Below are positions 22,110 through 30,085 of a stretch of DNA of 64,000 nt, piece after piece. The translations under genes were made by a program, and so were the position numbers. The notes under the pieces are model-generated. The model was given only the letters and a program-made list of their open reading frames with translations, was not told the DNA's origin and did no database searches. The first letter of the stretch is position 1, and each line of letters opens with the position of its first letter. This DNA comes from Pseudomonas cichorii (lineage in GTDB: Bacteria > Pseudomonadota > Gammaproteobacteria > Pseudomonadales > Pseudomonadaceae): contig NZ_RBRE01000089.1 of the NCBI RefSeq assembly GCF_003700275.1, positions 19,582 through 83,581 on the forward strand, given 5' to 3'.

Positions 22110-22124
22110 CAAGCTACTGCGAGA

Positions 22125-22400
22125 TTACGCTGCGGAGACTTCAGTCTTCGGAACGATGCTCACATAGCGACGACCGAAGGCGCCTTTAACCTGAAACTTG
22201 ATCACGCCTTCCACTTTCGCGAACAGGGTGTGATCTTTACCCATACCAACGCCATAGCCAGCGTGGAATTGGGTGCCGCGCTGACGCACGATGATGTTGC
22301 CTGGAACGATAGCCTGGCCGCCATACATCTTCACGCCAAGGCGTTTGGCTTCTGAGTCGCGACCGTTACGGGTACTACCACCAGCTTTTTTGTGTGCCAT
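22125..22400 (-). CDS. rpmA: RpmA, 50S ribosomal protein L27
   Basis: A 91-residue protein beginning [20 protein letters not shown], the L27 signature whose N-terminus reaches the peptidyl-transferase centre. No N-terminal extension of the Firmicute type is present. It lies 32 bases after rplU. Confidence 0.98.
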   Translation of the reverse strand: MAHKKAGGSTRNGRDSEAKRLGVKMYGGQAIVPGNIIVRQRGTQFHAGYGVGMGKDHTLFAKVEGVIKFQVKGAFGRRYVSIVPKTEVSAA

Positions 22401-22432
22401 GAGTCAATTCTCCAAATGAGGATTAGGCTGAA

Positions 22433-22744
22433 TTAAGCCTGAATACCTGTGATTTTGATCTCGGTGTACCACTGGCGGTGGCCCATACGCTTCATGTGGT
22501 GCTTACGACGACGGAACTTGATGATGCGAACCTTGTCGTGACGACCTTGCGCAACTACTTCAGCCACGACGGTAGCGCCAGCAACAACTGGAGCACCGAT
22601 ATTGACGTCGTCGCCATTGCCAACCAGCAGGACGCGGTCAAAAGTGACGGATTCGCCAGTAGCGACTTCCAGTTTTTCAATTTTCAGGTATTCACCTGGG
22701 GCGACTTTGTACTGCTTGCCACCGGTAACAATTACTGCGTACAT
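22433..22744 (-). CDS. rplU: RplU, 50S ribosomal protein L21
   Basis: A 103-residue protein beginning [14 protein letters not shown] with the C-terminal [11 protein letters not shown] typical of L21. First gene of the rplU-rpmA-obgE cluster, with AGAAAT just before the start. Its promoter lies about 130 bases upstream, leaving a long leader. Confidence 0.98.
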   Translation of the reverse strand: MYAVIVTGGKQYKVAPGEYLKIEKLEVATGESVTFDRVLLVGNGDDVNIGAPVVAGATVVAEVVAQGRHDKVRIIKFRRRKHHMKRMGHRQWYTEIKITGIQA

Positions 22745-22876
22745 GGTATTTCTCCGAAAATCCTGCTCACCCAGCTCTTTATAAGAAGAGTATCGGCTGG
22801 CATGGCTGCATCAGGCTGGAACGGCCTGGTTGCAATTGCGTAAGGCAGGTGCTGCCCAGGAAAGTTAGGGTGCGCG

Positions 22877-22905
22877 ATTGTACGCAAGGCAAGGATGGGT
22901 TGCAA
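22877..22905 (-). promoter_or_regulatory. sigma-70 promoter of rplU
   Basis: On the minus strand TTGCAA (complement of 22900-22905), a 17-base spacer and TACAAT (complement of 22877-22882). The predicted leader to the rplU start is about 125 bases. Confidence 0.65.
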
Positions 22906-22984
22906 GGCCCCGGACGGCATACCTTGACATGCCCTACCCTGCAACCTAGCATGCGGCGCAACCTTTCTGGAGCACTTGTCGCTG

Positions 22985-23953
22985 ATGCAACCCCAAGCCT
23001 TCTACCGCGCGGTGGCGGACGACTTTAGTGCCGTTGACCTTATCATCAAGAAGCAACTGACGTCGCGCGTACCGCTGGTCTCGAAAATCGGCGATTACAT
23101 CACGTCAGCCGGCGGAAAACGCCTGCGTCCGCTGCTGGTGCTCCTGTGTGGCAAAGCCCTGGGACGCGAAGGCGACGACCTGCGCCTGCTTGCCGCCACC
23201 ATCGAATTCCTGCACACCGCCACCCTGCTGCATGACGATGTCGTCGACATGTCCGGCATGCGTCGTGGCCGCTCAACTGCCAATGCACTGTGGGGCAACG
23301 CGCCAAGCGTGCTGGTAGGTGACTTCCTGTATTCGCGTTCGTTCGAGATGATGGTCGAACTGGGCTCGATGCCGGTCATGCAAATCCTGTCCAAGGCCAC
23401 GCGGATCATCGCCGAAGGCGAAGTCCTGCAGCTGTCCAAGATTCGCGACGCCAGCACCACCGAAGAAACCTACATGGAAGTGATTCGCGGCAAGACAGCC
23501 ATGCTGTTCGAGGCCTCGACCCACAGCGCCGCGGCCCTGTGCAATGCGTCCACAGAACAGAGCGAAGCCCTGCGCACCTTCGGCGATCACCTGGGCGTCG
23601 CCTTCCAGCTGGTCGACGACCTGCTCGACTATCGTGGCGACGCGGAAACCCTGGGCAAGAACGTGGGTGACGATCTGGCCGAGGGCAAACCGACCCTGCC
23701 ATTGATCTACACCATGCGCGAAGGCTCGCCGGAACAGGCGGCCCTGGTCCGCCAGGCCATCCAGAAAGGCGGCCTGGAAGACCTCGAAAGCATCCGCAAT
23801 GCGGTCGAGAGCGCCGGAGCCCTGGATTACACCGCGCAGCTGGCCCGCGATTACGCTGCCCGCGCCATCGCCTGCCTGGACGCCCTGCCGCCAAGTGAGT
23901 ACCGCGATGCACTGGTGGAGCTGAGTGAATTCGCGGTCGCCCGCACTCACTGA
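22985..23953 (+). CDS. ispB: IspB, octaprenyl/nonaprenyl diphosphate synthase
   Basis: A 322-residue trans-prenyltransferase that makes the ubiquinone side chain. Both aspartate-rich motifs are present: HDDVVDMSGMRRG (first) and LVDDLLDYRGD (second). The ATG at 22985 is chosen because family members begin MQPQAFYRAV; an in-frame TTG at 22976 lies too close to the GGAG. The length of the prenyl chain cannot be read from sequence by eye; pseudomonads make ubiquinone-9. Confidence 0.95.
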   Translation: MQPQAFYRAVADDFSAVDLIIKKQLTSRVPLVSKIGDYITSAGGKRLRPLLVLLCGKALGREGDDLRLLAATIEFLHTATLLHDDVVDMSGMRRGRSTANALWGNAPSVLVGDFLYSRSFEMMVELGSMPVMQILSKATRIIAEGEVLQLSKIRDASTTEETYMEVIRGKTAMLFEASTHSAAALCNASTEQSEALRTFGDHLGVAFQLVDDLLDYRGDAETLGKNVGDDLAEGKPTLPLIYTMREGSPEQAALVRQAIQKGGLEDLESIRNAVESAGALDYTAQLARDYAARAIACLDALPPSEYRDALVELSEFAVARTH

Positions 23954-23976
23954 CAGCCGTCCGTCAGCAGCAAAAG

Positions 23977-24003
23977 AGCCCGTCCCAGTGACGGGCTTTT
24001 TTA
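23977..24003 (+). terminator. rho-independent terminator of ispB
   Basis: Stem AGCCCGTC/GACGGGCT with loop CCAGT and a run of six T. Confidence 0.9.
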
Positions 24004-24030
24004 TTGGCCCAGATCAACCACCCGGCAGAA

Positions 24031-24049
24031 AATGCGAATTAATCTCAAA
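24031..24049. promoter_or_regulatory. Fur-box-like site 1
   Basis: AATGCGAATTAATCTCAAA resembles the Fur target found in pseudomonad iron-responsive promoters (GCGAATnATTCTCAT-like arrangement). It lies upstream of the -35 of the following gene. Confidence 0.45.
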
Positions 24050-24056
24050 TAGAAGC

Positions 24057-24088
24057 TTGCTATTATCGTAATAGGAATTATTCTCATC
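24057..24088 (+). promoter_or_regulatory. candidate promoter overlapped by Fur-box-like site 2
   Basis: TTGCTA (24057-24062), 16 bases, TATTCT (24079-24084). A second Fur-like site, about 24069-24088 with core GGAATTATTCTCAT, covers the -10, so iron-loaded Fur would block RNA polymerase. Confidence 0.5.
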
Positions 24089-24111
24089 AAATCAAAAGCA
24101 GGAGATGGAAC

Positions 24112-24354
24112 ATGACTTATTTGATCGATGCATGGCTGGACCGCCCACAGCCCTATCTGAGAATTCTTCACCGCGAGACAGGCGAAGTCTGTGCCGTACT
24201 TGAAGAAGAGGCGCTTGAGGAACTACGGGATCAGGGCGACCTGGATGTGCACAGCCTCAGCTCCAGCGAACCCGTGGTGCTCAAGGAACTGGTGCGTAAT
24301 CTGTTTCTGTTCTGTTATGCGCGGGCATTGCGCCCGGTAGGTGAGTTGCACTGA
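24112..24354 (+). CDS. small conserved protein, PA4570-like, probably iron-regulated
   Basis: An 80-residue soluble protein with AGGAGATGG upstream of its ATG. It has an N-terminal MTYLIDAWLDRP segment, an acidic middle (VLEEEALEELRDQGDLD) and a hydrophobic C-terminal helix (VRNLFLFCYARALRP). It resembles the small protein PA4570, located after ispB in P. aeruginosa and reported to be strongly induced by iron limitation (from memory). Two Fur-box-like sites upstream fit that. No biochemical function is known. Confidence 0.8.
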   Translation: MTYLIDAWLDRPQPYLRILHRETGEVCAVLEEEALEELRDQGDLDVHSLSSSEPVVLKELVRNLFLFCYARALRPVGELH

Positions 24355-24375
24355 ACATGATTCATTCACGTACTG

Positions 24376-24408
24376 CTGCTGAACGAATCAAGGCGATTCG
24401 TTCAGCAG
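24376..24408. terminator. perfect 14-bp hairpin between convergent genes
   Basis: CTGCTGAACGAATC, loop AAGGC, GATTCGTTCAGCAG. It lies between the ends of the PA4570-like gene and fklB and probably ends or protects both transcripts. No T run follows on either strand. Confidence 0.6.
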
Positions 24409-24432
24409 CCATCTGCACCGATCAGTAATCGA

Positions 24433-25050
24433 TTACAGAACAGCCAGCAGTTCCACGTCGAAAACCAGAACGCTGTGCGGCGCGATGCTGCCGACGCCTT
24501 GAGCGCCGTAAGCCAGCTCGCTCGGCACGTACAGGCGCCATTTGCTGCCAGTGTTCATCAGTTGCAGGGCTTCGGTCCAGCCAGCGATCACGCCGCTCAC
24601 CGGGAATTCGGCAGGCTCGCCACGATCGTAGGAGCTGTCGAAGACAGTGCCGTCGATCAGAGTGCCGTGGTAGTGAGTGCGGACCTGATCTTCACGGGTC
24701 GGCTTGGGGCCGTCACCAGCGGTCAGGACTTCAAACTGCAGGCCTGAAGCCAGAGTCGTCACGCCTTCACGCTTGGCGTTTTCAGCCAGGTAAGCCAGAC
24801 CGGCGCCAGCAGCCTTCTCAGCCTTTTCAGCTGCTTCGGCCTGCATGATTTCACGGATAACCTTGAAGCTGGCGGACATTTCTTCCTGACCAACACGGCT
24901 TGGCTGGCCGGCGAACGCATCGCTCAGACCTGCCAGGATGGCTTCCAGGTTGACGCCCGGTGGCGGGTTGTCACGCAGTTGGTCGCCCAGCTGGCGGCCA
25001 ATGCCGTAGCTGACGCGGGTTTCGTCGGTGGACAGATTGACTTCGGACAT
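24433..25050 (-). CDS. fklB: FklB-type FKBP peptidyl-prolyl isomerase
   Basis: A 205-residue isomerase of the FKBP22/Mip class: an N-terminal dimerisation region (residues 1-85, starting with RVSYGIGRQLGDQL), an alanine- and lysine-rich connecting helix, and a C-terminal FKBP domain (VRTHYHGTLIDGTVFDSSY, ending in VFDVELL). No signal peptide is visible, so it is probably cytoplasmic. Confidence 0.92.
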   Translation of the reverse strand: MSEVNLSTDETRVSYGIGRQLGDQLRDNPPPGVNLEAILAGLSDAFAGQPSRVGQEEMSASFKVIREIMQAEAAEKAEKAAGAGLAYLAENAKREGVTTLASGLQFEVLTAGDGPKPTREDQVRTHYHGTLIDGTVFDSSYDRGEPAEFPVSGVIAGWTEALQLMNTGSKWRLYVPSELAYGAQGVGSIAPHSVLVFDVELLAVL

Positions 25051-25180
25051 GACGCTGCTCCGTAGAGGGACACCCAGGCGGCAAGCAGCGAAAAAATCGC
25101 CATTGACCCTGATGCGCCCCGAACCAAAAGGGCAAGCAGCCTAGCACAGATGACCGTAGCGCCCTATCGCAGCAGCGAAC

Positions 25181-25489
25181 TCAGGACCAGGATGAATGAA
25201 ATGAAATCGGCAGGCGCATGACAGACCGGTCATTGACCGGCATGCCGCACAGCTCGTCATGAACGACCGAATGGACCAGATAGAACGGCACCACCGGCAA
25301 GGTCTTGAGCAGGTCACGTGCATGCTCGACCGAACGCAGATGCAGGGTCTTGCCTTCAGGCCCCTTCAACATCCGGGAACCGCCCTCCATGCACACTTCA
25401 AGCAGATAGATACCGCCTTCGATGGAAATCAGATTCAGCTCATCGACCCTGCCCGCCTGGGCGTGATCGGTAAATTCCTGAACATTCAT
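25181..25489 (-). CDS. DUF6482-family protein
   Basis: A 102-residue soluble protein starting MNVQEFTDHAQAGRVDEL with GAGG nine bases before the ATG. The middle (HLRSVEHARDLLKTLPVVPFYLVH) and C-terminus (DELCGM) match a family common in pseudomonads, now called DUF6482. Function unknown. It stands alone between fklB and the yqhA-like gene. Confidence 0.72.
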   Translation of the reverse strand: MNVQEFTDHAQAGRVDELNLISIEGGIYLLEVCMEGGSRMLKGPEGKTLHLRSVEHARDLLKTLPVVPFYLVHSVVHDELCGMPVNDRSVMRLPISFHSSWS

Positions 25490-25627
25490 GATCGAACCTC
25501 GCAGCCGTTCTGGAGAACCGGAACCGTTTTTCTACCTTATCCCGGCGCAAGATGCCAGAAACCAGACCGCCCGCCCCTTTGTTCATTGCTGGACACAGAG
25601 GGCAGGCGGCAAGGCATGGAGCAGGCT

Positions 25628-26116
25628 TCAGTTCTTGGTCAGCTTGTCCAGATAACCCATCGCAAACGCCGAGATCACAAAAGTCATGTGGATGATCACG
25701 TACCACATCAGGTACTGCGTCTCGATATTCTTGGCATCCATGAAAACGCGCAGCAGGTGGATGGAGGAAATCGCCACGATAGAGGCCGCGACTTTCATTT
25801 TCAGCGACGAGGAGTCCATCGTGCCGAGCCAGTTGAGCTTTTCCTTGTCCTCATCGATGTCCAGCTGGGAAACGAAGTTCTCGTAACCGGAGATCATCAC
25901 CATGACCAGCAGACCGCCCACCAGCGCCATGTCGATCAGCGACAGCAGGACCAGAATCAGGTCCGACTCGGCAAGAGAGAAGATATTGGGCAGAACGTGG
26001 AAGATTTCCTGGAAAAACTTCAGGCCAAGAGCCAGCAACCCAAGGGACAAGCCGAAATAGATGGGCGCCAGTAGCCAGCGCGATGCATACATCGCATTCT
26101 CGAAAAAACGTTCCAT
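25628..26116 (-). CDS. YqhA/UPF0114-family inner-membrane protein
   Basis: A 162-residue protein with about four hydrophobic segments. It has the family features [20 protein letters not shown] at the N-terminus, the loop SGYENFVS and the end [11 protein letters not shown]. Members are widespread in Proteobacteria and described only as membrane proteins of unknown function (TIGR00645). Confidence 0.88.
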   Translation of the reverse strand: MERFFENAMYASRWLLAPIYFGLSLGLLALGLKFFQEIFHVLPNIFSLAESDLILVLLSLIDMALVGGLLVMVMISGYENFVSQLDIDEDKEKLNWLGTMDSSSLKMKVAASIVAISSIHLLRVFMDAKNIETQYLMWYVIIHMTFVISAFAMGYLDKLTKN

Positions 26117-26251
26117 GGAGACTCGCCAGTGGTTTGAAATGACGGGCGAGTATATCAGCGAGAATCCGAAGCTCTAGTTCTGCGACAAAATGACACAGAA
26201 AATCCTTCGTCCGGAATGACGAATATCAACTACAGCCCCGACAGCGTACGA

Positions 26252-26581
26252 CTAGAACGGAAACGAGCGTTGATAACGTGCCAGATCACCGTTGATACGG
26301 CGCAGTTCGCTCTGCATGTGCAGCCTCCAGATCGGTACATCGCCGGCACCTTCATAGCCATGCAGCGCAAGGCTTTCAGCGATGGCGAGCAATACCGACT
26401 CAGCGGCCAGCAGACCGTTGAACGGTCCTTGGGACTTGATGGCTGAAGGCTGTTCGCCGGACATCCCGGCGGCGAAGAGCAACATCCACATGCCTCCATC
26501 GTCGGGAAGAGGCCGGATGACACATTCAATGCGGGTCATCAGCCCCAGGCATTGACGGGTAAGACAGAGGCTACGCGGCAT
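26252..26581 (-). CDS. conserved Pseudomonas protein, PA4575-like
   Basis: A 109-residue protein with GAGGAA before its ATG at 26581. It has a central alanine-rich part (GLLAAESVLLAIAESLALHG) and a charged C-terminus (MQSELRRINGDLARYQRSF). In P. aeruginosa the order PA4574 (YqhA), PA4575 and PA4576 (Lon-like protease) matches this stretch, which supports a real gene. I recognise no domain. Confidence 0.68.
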   Translation of the reverse strand: MPRSLCLTRQCLGLMTRIECVIRPLPDDGGMWMLLFAAGMSGEQPSAIKSQGPFNGLLAAESVLLAIAESLALHGYEGAGDVPIWRLHMQSELRRINGDLARYQRSFPF

Positions 26582-26713
26582 GGCGAGTTCCTCGTTAGCG
26601 ACAGTATTCGTCTCTCCTGTTCAAGCGAGTGACGCGCCAGTCCATTTGACCACTGTGGTAATCAGACAGAATAGAAGAAAAGTCGCATAACAAAAGCATG
26701 CCGGATGAACGGG

Positions 26714-26768
26714 CTTCGCGAATGAATTCGCCCCCACCGTGACTGTAGGAACGGACTCATCCGCGAAG
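26714..26768. repeat. REP-like inverted repeat pair (before the Lon-like gene)
   Basis: TTCGCGAATGAATTCGCCCC followed, after about 15 bases, by TAGGAACGGACTCATCCGCGAAGGA, the two units in opposite orientation. It lies just after the stop of the Lon-family protease. Confidence 0.72.
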
Positions 26769-26774
26769 GAACTA

Positions 26775-29210
26775 TCAGGCCTTCAGTTCAGGCTGCAACT
26801 GGGCCGGCTCCTTTTCCAGCTCTTCCTTGAGGTCTTCGTCACTGAGCATTTCCGCGATATCGCGCAGACGCTCGACCACCCGGGCGTTGACGCTGCCTTC
26901 AGGAAACTCGCCATTTTCGTCCGGCGTACCGGCGGGTTCGCCCACCAGCAGGCTCAATGCCTCGTCCGCCTGACGCACCGCATACACATGGAACTGCCCG
27001 GCGCGCACGGCTTGCAGTACACGTTCATCGAGCATCAGGGTCGCGACGTTGGCCTGGGGAATGATCGCGCCCTGCTCGCCCGTCAGACCACGGGCCTCAC
27101 AGAGCCTGAAGAAGCCTTCGATCTTCTCGTTGACCCCGCCCACCGCCTGCACTTCACCGAACTGGTTGATCGAGCCGGTGATCGCAAAGCACTGTTTGAG
27201 CGGCGTGCGCGAAAGTGCCGAAATCAGGGTGCAGGCTTCGCCAAGCGAAGCGCTGTCGCCATCGACATAACCGTAGGATTGTTCCAGGGCGATACTGGCC
27301 GAAATCGCCAGCGGGAATTCCTGCGCGTAACGGCTGCCCAGATAACCGGTGAGGATCATCACGCCCTTGGAGTGAATCGGCTGGCCAAGATTGACCTCAC
27401 GCTCGATGTCGACAATACCGCTGCCACCGGGATAGACAGTGGCCGAAATACGCGCAGGCACACCGAACGCCGAGTCTCCGACCTCCAGCACTGTCAGCCC
27501 GTTGCACTTGCCGACCGCCGCACCGTCGGTGTCGATCAGAATCACGCCGGCCAGCATGTCATCGAGAATCCGCGCCGAGACACGTCCGGTGCGCGTGGCC
27601 TTGGCCTTGAGTGCACGCTCGATATGGCCGGCATCGGTCTGCTCTTCATTGGCCAGTTGGCGGATGAAATCGGCCTCGCTGACCAACTGGAACAAATCGC
27701 CGATACGCGCCGACAAACGCCCCTGATGCTCGGCCAGGCGCGCGCTGTAGGTCGCCAGACGGGCAACCGCGTCGGCTGTCAAAGGCGCCATGCCTTCTTC
27801 CGAAGTACGGGTTTTGAGCAGTTGGGCGAACTGCTCCAGGGTTTCGTCGACCATCGGGATTTCTTCGTCGAAATCCACCAGCACCCGGAACATCTCCTGA
27901 AAGTCGGGATCCAGGTCCTGCAAGGTGTAATACAGCGAACGCGCACCAATGATGATGATCTTGACGTTCCACGGGATCACTTGCGGAGTCAGGGTCACTG
28001 TCGCCAGACGCCCCATTTCGCCCAGTGGCGATTCCATTTTCAACTTGCGCGATTGCAGGGTGCGCTTGAGCGCGTCCCAGACATACGGCTCGCTGAGCAT
28101 CTTCTCTGCTTCCAGAATCAGGAAGCCGCCATTGGCGCGATGCAAGGCACCGGGACGCAACTGGCGATACGTGGTGTAGAGCGCACCCTGATCGGTGCTG
28201 TATTCGATACGGCCAAACAGGTTGTCGTAGGTCGGATGCGGCTCGAATACCACCGGCGCGCCGCCGCTATGAGTGTGGCCGACCACCAGGCTGGGACAGT
28301 ACTGCTCTTCCAGCAGCTTGCGCGCCTGAGCATCGGTCTTGCTGTCATCGACCAGTTGCTCGACCACCGTTTTGAGCAGATAGACCTGTACCGCCTGCAG
28401 ATAGGCACAGACCGCTGCGTTCTCGGCATACTTTTCCGACAGCGGTGCCAGCAGCGGCTGCAGGGTCAGGGTGATGGTTTCCTCGTTCAACTGGCGCAAC
28501 TGATTACTGGACTCGCGCTTCCACTGGGGCAGGCTGGCCAGCTCTTCGTTGAGACGCTCCTCAAGACCGGAAATATCTTCGTGGAAGCGTTCCCGATCGG
28601 CTTCCGGCAATTGCGAGAACTCGGCTTCGTCCAGTGCCTTGCCGTCGGCCATTGGAGTAAAGGCGATATTGGTGCTGTCGCGGTACAGCGCGATGTCCTT
28701 TTCCAGTGCCAGACGCTCGATCACGTCCAGGGCCCGGTCATAGCGCTGGTTGAAGGCGCGGTCGATGGCGCTTTTCTTCTGCTGATACGACGGATGCTCG
28801 AATACCGCCGGAAAGGTCGCCAGCAGGTTATCGATCAGGACACCGACGTCGGCCATGAAATCCTGGGCACTGCCCGGCGCCAGCTCCAGCGCCTTGGGCT
28901 CGCGGGGCTCATCGAAGTTATTGACGTAGACCCAGTCCGACGGGGTCTGCAGGCGCTTGGCCTCGGCCTTGAGATAGCGTTTTACAAACGAGAAGCGGCC
29001 CGTGCCAGGCTCACCCATGACAAACACGTTATAACCGGGACGCGGCATCGCGACCCCGAACTGCAAAGCTTCTACGGCTCGTTCCTGGCCGAGGACACCG
29101 CGAAAGGGCTCCAGATCATTAGTCGTCGAAAAGCTGAACTGTTCAGCGGAAAACGGGCGTGTCAGCGCTTGTGGCGCTAGACGAAGGCTGGCTGCGACAG
29201 AATCGGGCAT
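26775..29210 (-). CDS. Lon-family (LonB-like) ATP-dependent protease
   Basis: An 811-residue protein corresponding to P. aeruginosa PA4576. The C-terminal protease domain has the Ser-Lys dyad Ser653 (GDSASLG) and Lys696 (GGVNEKIEG), 43 residues apart as in E. coli Lon. The AAA part is odd: the Walker A region reads GEPGTGRFS (residues 66-74) with Arg72 where Lys is expected, and the Walker B segment reads GGFLILEAE instead of ending in Asp-Glu. No substrate-binding LON N-terminal domain is seen. The altered nucleotide site suggests weak or absent ATP hydrolysis, or compensation elsewhere (inference). Confidence 0.88.
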   Translation of the reverse strand: MPDSVAASLRLAPQALTRPFSAEQFSFSTTNDLEPFRGVLGQERAVEALQFGVAMPRPGYNVFVMGEPGTGRFSFVKRYLKAEAKRLQTPSDWVYVNNFDEPREPKALELAPGSAQDFMADVGVLIDNLLATFPAVFEHPSYQQKKSAIDRAFNQRYDRALDVIERLALEKDIALYRDSTNIAFTPMADGKALDEAEFSQLPEADRERFHEDISGLEERLNEELASLPQWKRESSNQLRQLNEETITLTLQPLLAPLSEKYAENAAVCAYLQAVQVYLLKTVVEQLVDDSKTDAQARKLLEEQYCPSLVVGHTHSGGAPVVFEPHPTYDNLFGRIEYSTDQGALYTTYRQLRPGALHRANGGFLILEAEKMLSEPYVWDALKRTLQSRKLKMESPLGEMGRLATVTLTPQVIPWNVKIIIIGARSLYYTLQDLDPDFQEMFRVLVDFDEEIPMVDETLEQFAQLLKTRTSEEGMAPLTADAVARLATYSARLAEHQGRLSARIGDLFQLVSEADFIRQLANEEQTDAGHIERALKAKATRTGRVSARILDDMLAGVILIDTDGAAVGKCNGLTVLEVGDSAFGVPARISATVYPGGSGIVDIEREVNLGQPIHSKGVMILTGYLGSRYAQEFPLAISASIALEQSYGYVDGDSASLGEACTLISALSRTPLKQCFAITGSINQFGEVQAVGGVNEKIEGFFRLCEARGLTGEQGAIIPQANVATLMLDERVLQAVRAGQFHVYAVRQADEALSLLVGEPAGTPDENGEFPEGSVNARVVERLRDIAEMLSDEDLKEELEKEPAQLQPELKA

Positions 29211-29534
29211 CAGTGTTCCTTACATCAGGCGGGGCAGATGTCGGCATTCTGGCGCTCGCCAGACAAGACTTGCAAGACAGGAAAAGCCTGAATGTCTTTT
29301 AACGCCCGCAAACCGGGGCTGCGCTGCCCCGCAAAACCTGCATGATGCGAATAAATCTGTAATTGACCACGGAACCCTTGGAACCGACCTAAACTCCAAA
29401 CTGCGCGAATGGTTACAAATAGCCATTTGCCTTGAATGCATCGGTGGGTACGAGAGGTCAGCGCATGCAATACCTGTCGTGCCAAACCGGTTCAAGAACC
29501 CCGACCCTGGTTGAACATAAAAGAGAAAAAAGCT
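29211..29534. other. 324-base divergent intergenic region
   Basis: It separates the Lon-like protease start (minus strand) from the DUF3015 gene (plus strand). A TTGACC at 29363-29368 could be a -35, but I find no matching -10 at the right distance. No open frame with a ribosome binding site is visible. Confidence 0.4.
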
Positions 29535-30023
29535 ATGAAACGGATTCTTCTTGGAACGCTCTTCACCGCAGTCTCTATCAACGCTATGGCACAGGCACCC
29601 GGCGGCCCGGATTGTGGCTGGGGCAACATGCTGTTTGAAGGCCAGCGCGGCACTCCTGCTCACTTCCTGGCATCGACCACCAACGGCACTTCCGGTAACG
29701 CCACTTTCGGCATGACCTCCGGCACCAATGGTTGCTCCACCAACGGCGCCCTGACTTATGGTGGCAAATCCTGGCTGGCCATGAATGGCATGATGGACGA
29801 GCTCTCCAAAGACATGGCAATGGGTCAGGGTGAAGCACTGACTACCTATGCGGTCGTACTGGGCGTTGCACCAGAAGATCGTGCGCATTTCGCCGCAGTC
29901 ACCCACGAGCATTTCTCGCAGATCTTCAGCAAGGCCGACACGACCGCTGAAGACGTTCACAGCAACACCATCAATGTCCTGAAAAACGATCCGACCCTGG
30001 CCAAATACGCAACCCAGGCTTAA
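29535..30023 (+). CDS. DUF3015-family exported protein
   Basis: A 162-residue protein with a signal peptide (MKRILLGTLFTAVSINAMAQ). The mature part is rich in Gly, Asn, Thr and Ser and has a cysteine pair (GPDCGWG and TNGCSTNG). The DUF3015 family is usually periplasmic and of unknown function. The ATG at 29535 behind AGAGAAAAAAGC gives the signal peptide; the open frame begins 33 codons earlier without one. The DUF4105 gene follows 62 bases later. Confidence 0.87.
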   Translation: MKRILLGTLFTAVSINAMAQAPGGPDCGWGNMLFEGQRGTPAHFLASTTNGTSGNATFGMTSGTNGCSTNGALTYGGKSWLAMNGMMDELSKDMAMGQGEALTTYAVVLGVAPEDRAHFAAVTHEHFSQIFSKADTTAEDVHSNTINVLKNDPTLAKYATQA

Positions 30024-30085
30024 AGTCGTTTGCCCGCCCCTTAGCTCCAAGGGGCGGGTTCCCATCTCCTGACAAGTTGCTTTCT

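Noticed and set aside
26739-29180. 813-codon plus-strand open frame
   Set aside because: Antisense to the complete Lon-family protease. Its translation has no domain and is a by-product of high-GC codon use.
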